Source: F1-60-MAGs149 sp032119475 (GTDB taxonomy: Bacteria; Actinomycetota; Thermoleophilia; Gaiellales; F1-60-MAGs149). From it: 15,310 nt of DNA. Under the pieces are notes generated by a model, which had not been told where the DNA came from, ran no database searches, and was given only the letters and a program-made list of their open reading frames with translations. Position numbers and translations under genes: made by a program. The stretch spans positions 1 through 15,310 of the forward strand of contig JAUMCA010000010.1 of NCBI GenBank assembly GCA_032119475.1. The letters are read 5' to 3'. Shown here piece after piece: positions 12,286-15,310 of this stretch. How positions within the stretch are numbered: position 1 is the stretch's first letter; every line of letters starts with the position of its first letter.

Positions 12286-13437
12286 TCAGGCCGCGACGAG
12301 GTCGGGCGCGCCCAGCGCCCGGGCGATCGCCCGGCACGCGAGCTCGGCGTCCTTGTGGGCGTCCTCGTCGTCGGGCGCATCCCACGACGACTGCTTCGCC
12401 ACGACGACGCCGCGGGGCGGGTCGACGTAGATCATCTGGCCGTGGATCCCGATCGCCATCACGCAGTCGGGATCCTCGGGGATCCGGGGCTGGTACCAGC
12501 ATGAGCGGTAGCACGCGCCCGGCATCGAGTCGGCGAAGTCGCCGTTCGCCCAGTGCGTCGGGTCGCCGCCGCGGAGCAGGTCGTCGATGAACGCCTCGGG
12601 CACGATGCCGGCGCCACGCTCGGCCACGATCATGCCGAGACGCGCCACGTCGCGTGGGGTGGCGCTGAGCCCGCCGGCCGCGCGCACCATGCCGAGCCGA
12701 TCCAGGGTGATGTCCGCGTCGGCCTCGGCGCCCATCGGCACCCACAGGTAGCGCGAGACCGCGGTCGCGTACGGCTCGCCGGCCGCGGCCTCGCAGACCC
12801 AGCCGAGCATGTCGGTGGTCGGCGAGAGGTAGCGGAACCGCTGACCGTGCTCGCCCTCCTTCTCGCGGCTGGCGAGGAACTCGCGCAGGCCCATGTGGTC
12901 GAGCGGCGCGGGATACCAGCCGGCCGCGTACCGGTAGGCGCGCACGTCCGGCCCGGGGCTGTAGTCCTCGACGAATCGGAACGACGCCTCCATGTCGAGG
13001 AGATGCCGCACCGTCGCGTCGCCGAAGGCACCGCGGGCCGCGTCGGGGACGTAGCGGTCGACCCGCGCGTCGAGGTCGAGGCGGTCGGCGCCCACGAGGG
13101 CGCCGGCGAGCAGTCCGGTGATCGACTTGGTGACGCTGAACATCAGGTGCGGCTCGTCGTCGCGCACACCGGGCGCGAGCCATTCGAGCGCGACGGCGTC
13201 GCCCTGCACCGCCACGAGCGCATCGGTCTGCGTCGCCGCGAGATACTCGCCGAGCACCCGCTCGCCCGCGGTCGCGGCGAAGGTCAGCTCGAGCAGGTTG
13301 CCCGCCGGCGCGAAGGCGAGCGCACGAGGATGGTGCCCGTGGCGGATGCGCGCCGTCGGGATCAGCTCGCGGACGTGGCGGAACGACCACCGCGGGTGCG
13401 GCGGCTGCATCCACGTCTCGAGGGTCGGGCGCTCCAT
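12286..13437 (-). CDS. Beta-lactamase-fold serine hydrolase (NylB/EstB-like)
   Basis: A 383-residue penicillin-binding-protein-like serine hydrolase. The nucleophile motif is S101-V-T-K104; the second motif region is RYLSPTTDMLGW (a Y-x-S pattern in place of Y-x-N), and the third is GIHGQMIYVDP with V-V-V-A-K-Q-S-S after it. The YxSP-x-TD-x-LGW and GIHGQ-x-IYVDP blocks resemble 6-aminohexanoate-dimer hydrolase (NylB) and related esterases rather than true class C beta-lactamases. Substrates of such enzymes include amides and esters of small acids; this one is not assignable. There is no signal peptide, so it is probably cytoplasmic. ATG 13437 is chosen because the frame upstream runs into a C-rich stretch and then the N run; a CATACT box lies 6 nt before it. 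It is divergent from the TRIC gene across the assembly gap. Confidence 0.85.
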   Translation of the reverse strand: MERPTLETWMQPPHPRWSFRHVRELIPTARIRHGHHPRALAFAPAGNLLELTFAATAGERVLGEYLAATQTDALVAVQGDAVALEWLAPGVRDDEPHLMFSVTKSITGLLAGALVGADRLDLDARVDRYVPDAARGAFGDATVRHLLDMEASFRFVEDYSPGPDVRAYRYAAGWYPAPLDHMGLREFLASREKEGEHGQRFRYLSPTTDMLGWVCEAAAGEPYATAVSRYLWVPMGAEADADITLDRLGMVRAAGGLSATPRDVARLGMIVAERGAGIVPEAFIDDLLRGGDPTHWANGDFADSMPGACYRSCWYQPRIPEDPDCVMAIGIHGQMIYVDPPRGVVVAKQSSWDAPDDEDAHKDAELACRAIARALGAPDLVAA

Positions 13438-13443
13438 GCGGTG

Positions 13444-13449
13444 AGTATG
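13444..13449 (-). promoter_or_regulatory. -10-like box CATACT before the serine hydrolase gene
   Basis: CATACT on the minus strand is one base from TATACT and ends 6 nt before ATG 13437, matching the close box-to-start spacing of neighbouring genes. No Shine-Dalgarno sequence is present between box and start. Confidence 0.4.
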
Positions 13450-13472
13450 GATGACGTGGCGAGTTGCGGACT

Positions 13473-13497
13473 GGGCGGGGGTGTGGGGGCGGGGGGG
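13473..13497 (+). repeat. G-quadruplex-type tract beside the assembly gap
   Basis: Four G runs of 3, 5, 5 and 7 bases (13473-13475, 13477-13481, 13485-13489, 13491-13497) are separated by loops of 1, 3 and 1 bases, a textbook intramolecular G-quadruplex pattern. It lies between two divergent genes and runs directly into the N run, so its true length is unknown. Confidence 0.6.
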
Positions 13498-13507
13498 NNN
13501 NNNNNNN
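13498..13507. other. Assembly gap (10 N)
   Basis: Ten undetermined bases between the serine hydrolase and TRIC genes, immediately after a poly-G tract. A round number of N usually marks a scaffold join of estimated or unknown size, so the adjacency of the two sides is not proven by this sequence. Confidence 0.95.
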
Positions 13508-13575
13508 GGCATGTCGCGGAATGGTCTGACCCCTTCGCGACACCGTTGGACCGCCGCCGCCCCGACCCATCGTCG

Positions 13576-13581
13576 TATCCT
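13576..13581 (+). promoter_or_regulatory. Leaderless-type -10 box (TATCCT) of the TRIC gene
   Basis: TATCCT ends 6 nt before GTG 13588. The CCCCGC between box and start contains no Shine-Dalgarno sequence, which predicts a leaderless mRNA with a GTG start. Confidence 0.5.
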
Positions 13582-13587
13582 CCCCGC

Positions 13588-14235
13588 GTGGCCGATCTCA
13601 ACGTCATCCCCGACCTGGCCGCCGAGACACCCGCCTGGCTGTCCTTGGCCGCCACCGCCGTCGGCGCGCTGCAGGGCGGCCTGCTCGGCCGCCAGCACGC
13701 GCCGCGGATCGACATCGCCGGCGCCGCCGTGCTGGCTCTGCTGCTGGGCTTCGGCGGCGGCGTGATCCGCGACATCCTGATCGGCAACACGCCGCCCGAG
13801 GCGCTGCGGCAGTGGGAGTACATCGCCGTCGTCGCGATCGCGTTCGGCATCATCCTGCTCGCCGGGCGCTTCATCTCGCGGTTCCGCTGGACGCTGTTCG
13901 TCCTCGACGCGCTGACGATGGGCCTGTTCGCGGCGGTCGGCGCGCAGTACGCGATCGACTTCCGGCTGCCGGAGCTGACGGCGATCCTCGTCGGGTCGTT
14001 CGCGGCGGTCGGCGGCGGCATCGCCGCATCGCTGCTCCTACGCGAGACGCCGGTCGTGATGCGGCCGGGCCCGCCGTACGCGATCGCGGCCGTCTGCGGG
14101 GCCATCGCATTCGTCCTGCTCGACGGCGTCAACGGGGGGCTCGCCTCGCTCGCCTGCGTCGTCGTGGTGTTCGCCGTCCGCATCGTGGCTGAGCGAGCGG
14201 GCCTGCGGACGTCGCCCGTGCGGCCGCTCGACTAG
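13588..14235 (+). CDS. TRIC/UPF0126-family cation channel
   Basis: A 215-residue membrane protein with about seven hydrophobic helices, the usual size of prokaryotic TRIC (UPF0126, YvgT/YicG-like) proteins. The hallmark of the first half-repeat is clear: GFGGGVIRDILIGNTPP at residues 54-70. The second half-repeat has the glycine kink VGGGIAASLLLRETP, but A-A-S stands where the first repeat has V-I-R-D, so the RD pair is not repeated in place. Archaeal and bacterial members form trimers with a pore in each subunit and conduct monovalent cations such as K+; older annotation calls them glycine transporters. GTG 13588 is chosen because the frame upstream comes from the N run and has no family homology, and a -10-like box sits 6 nt before it. 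The stop TAG shares the palindrome CTAG with the stop of the convergent propeller gene. Confidence 0.88.
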   Translation: MADLNVIPDLAAETPAWLSLAATAVGALQGGLLGRQHAPRIDIAGAAVLALLLGFGGGVIRDILIGNTPPEALRQWEYIAVVAIAFGIILLAGRFISRFRWTLFVLDALTMGLFAAVGAQYAIDFRLPELTAILVGSFAAVGGGIAASLLLRETPVVMRPGPPYAIAAVCGAIAFVLLDGVNGGLASLACVVVVFAVRIVAERAGLRTSPVRPLD

Positions 14236-15310
14236 CCCGACGGGCGCATGCCCCGGATCACGCCCACCCCGGTCAGGTAGACGCGCTCCTCGTCCGCGAC
14301 GAGCGGCGAGTACTTGCCGCCCTTGATGTCCCAGACGATCTCCTGCGTCGCGATGTCGATCGCGTACGTGTGGTCGGGACCGGCCTTGGCCCCGCGGACG
14401 CCGTTCTGCCCGCAGCGCGAGCACGTGGAGTAGTAGAGGAGACCGTCCATCACGGTGGGCGCGCCGTGCACTGCGCCGGCCACCTCGCGCCGCCAGGTCT
14501 CCGCTCCCGTCGCCGCGTCGTAGGCGATCACGTAGCCGTCGTAGGTGCCGATGTAGACGACGCCCTCCGCGACGGCGGCCGCCGTGTAGACGTAGGTGCC
14601 GGCCTCCTGGGCCCACAGGAGGTTGCCGGTCTTCGCCCCGAACGCGTACATCCAGCCGTCGGTGTTGCCGATGTAGATGCGCCCGTAGGCGACGGTCGGC
14701 GTCGCGTAGAAGTACTCGCGGCCGCTGCCGAGGCGCTCGTTGCTCCGGGCCTGCCAGTTGACCTCGCCGGTCGCGGCGTCCAGCTGATACAGCGACCCGC
14801 CGTTCGTGCCGATCACGATCGCCGGCTGCCCCGTTTCGGTCAGCGTGCCGTCGACCCAGGAGGCGGACGACACGATCTGCGCGTCGCCCTCGGTCGACCA
14901 GCGCACGTCGCCGGTGATGGCGTCGAGCGCGTAGATCGTGGCGTCCCACGCACCGACGTAGACGGTGCCGTCGACCACCAGAGGCGATGACTCGACCGGC
15001 GACATCGGGCGGCGCCACCGCTCCGCGCCGCTGGCGGCATCCCACGCGACGACGAAGCCGCCGTCGCCCGGCTGTCCCTTCGGGCAGGGGTAGGTGGCGA
15101 GGAACGTGGCGTAGACGACGCCGTCCGCCACGGCGGGTGACGCCGCCGAGCAGTGGCCCGTGTCCTTCTCCCAGATCACCTTGCCGGTCGCCGTGTCGAC
15201 CGCGTAGAAGCGCCCGCGCAGCTGCCCCACGAACAGGCGGCCGTCGGCGACGGCGGGCGGGAACTCCAGCAGGCTGCGCGACCCGAACAGCCACTCCTGC
15301 GTGAACGGCG
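14232..15310 (-). CDS. PQQ-type beta-propeller repeat protein, 5' end outside window
   Basis: The frame is open from the window edge (first whole codon at 15308) to TAG 14234-14232, giving 358 visible residues without N-terminus. A GTG at 15230 is inside the domain, since the codons before it already read as a propeller strand (FPPAVADGRLFVGQ), so it is not the start. At least seven copies of the PQQ-repeat strand end A-x-D-A-x-T-G-x-x-x-W are visible, e.g. AVDTATGKVIWEKDTG, AWDAASGAERWRR, QLDAATGEVNWQA, AYDAATGAETWRRE, AIDIATQEIVWD. Such propellers occur in BamB, in quinoprotein dehydrogenases and in many secreted proteins of unknown role. Catalytic quinoprotein residues cannot be judged, and there is no CxxCH haem motif. 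A C-S-R-C pair in one blade may form a disulfide or bind a metal. An exported location is likely but the signal peptide is not visible. Confidence 0.85.
   Translation of the reverse strand, partial: PFTQEWLFGSRSLLEFPPAVADGRLFVGQLRGRFYAVDTATGKVIWEKDTGHCSAASPAVADGVVYATFLATYPCPKGQPGDGGFVVAWDAASGAERWRRPMSPVESSPLVVDGTVYVGAWDATIYALDAITGDVRWSTEGDAQIVSSASWVDGTLTETGQPAIVIGTNGGSLYQLDAATGEVNWQARSNERLGSGREYFYATPTVAYGRIYIGNTDGWMYAFGAKTGNLLWAQEAGTYVYTAAAVAEGVVYIGTYDGYVIAYDAATGAETWRREVAGAVHGAPTVMDGLLYYSTCSRCGQNGVRGAKAGPDHTYAIDIATQEIVWDIKGGKYSPLVADEERVYLTGVGVIRGMRPSG

Noticed and set aside
15228..15230. GTG as start of the propeller protein
   Set aside because: Codons upstream to the window edge stay open and continue the propeller repeat, so the gene is cut by the window.
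1..15310. CRISPR array, mobile element, tRNA or defence-system genes
   Set aside because: Looked for repeated spacer structure, transposase or integrase motifs, tRNA cloverleaf ends and nuclease/toxin pairs; none seen. The genes are metabolic, transport or translation functions.

Overview
High-GC window (roughly 70% G+C) with very dense gene packing, strong G/C third-position bias, frequent GTG/TTG starts and long spurious antisense frames. This is typical of an actinobacterium. The mix of a 4Fe-4S APS reductase operon, a DmpA-type peptidase, a TRIC channel and a NylB-like hydrolase would fit a Thermoleophilia/Solirubrobacterales-like lineage, but that placement is a guess. A run of 10 N near 13.5 kb shows this is a draft or metagenome-derived scaffold. 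I see no tRNA, rRNA, CRISPR array, insertion sequence or phage gene.

Layout. 1-224: C-terminal end of a DmpA/P1-family (S58) peptidase. 290-1117: DUF4239 membrane protein. 1119-2291 (-): class I aminotransferase. 2434-6168 (+): a translationally coupled sulfate-assimilation operon, cysH (APS reductase type) - TauE/SafE-family permease - cysD - cysN. 6172-8001 (-): typA/bipA ribosome-associated GTPase. 8086-9048 and 9117-10370 (+): two exported enzymes, an alpha/beta hydrolase and a GDA1/CD39-type nucleoside triphosphate diphosphohydrolase (apyrase). 10446-11411 (+): metal-dependent cyclase/kynurenine-formamidase-family enzyme. 11408-11821 (-): four-helix membrane protein, divergent from an OsmC-family protein (11862-12275, +). 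12286-13437 (-): NylB/beta-lactamase-fold serine hydrolase. 13588-14235 (+): TRIC/UPF0126 channel. 14232-15310 (-): PQQ-type beta-propeller protein cut by the window end.

How it works together. The only clear pathway is assimilatory sulfate reduction. CysDN makes APS, and CysH carries the CC...CxxC iron-sulfur motif of enzymes that reduce APS directly, which agrees with the absence of CysC (APS kinase). The TauE/SafE protein is probably the sulfate (or sulfite) transporter of the operon. Sulfite reductase is not in the window. The operon is read from a distinctly AT-rich region holding overlapping inverted repeats, the best operator candidate here.

Architecture. Most other genes are single units on alternating strands. 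All five convergent pairs are separated by 10 bp or less, and two overlap by sharing a palindromic CTAG as both stop codons, leaving no room for terminators. At least five genes (six with one near-match) have a TANNNT -10-like box ending 6-8 nt before the start codon and no Shine-Dalgarno sequence, which predicts leaderless mRNAs. I found no clearly novel multi-gene system. The most noteworthy items are the secreted bacterial apyrase, the leaderless-promoter signature, the CTAG-shared stops, the cysH operator region and a G-quadruplex motif abutting the assembly gap.
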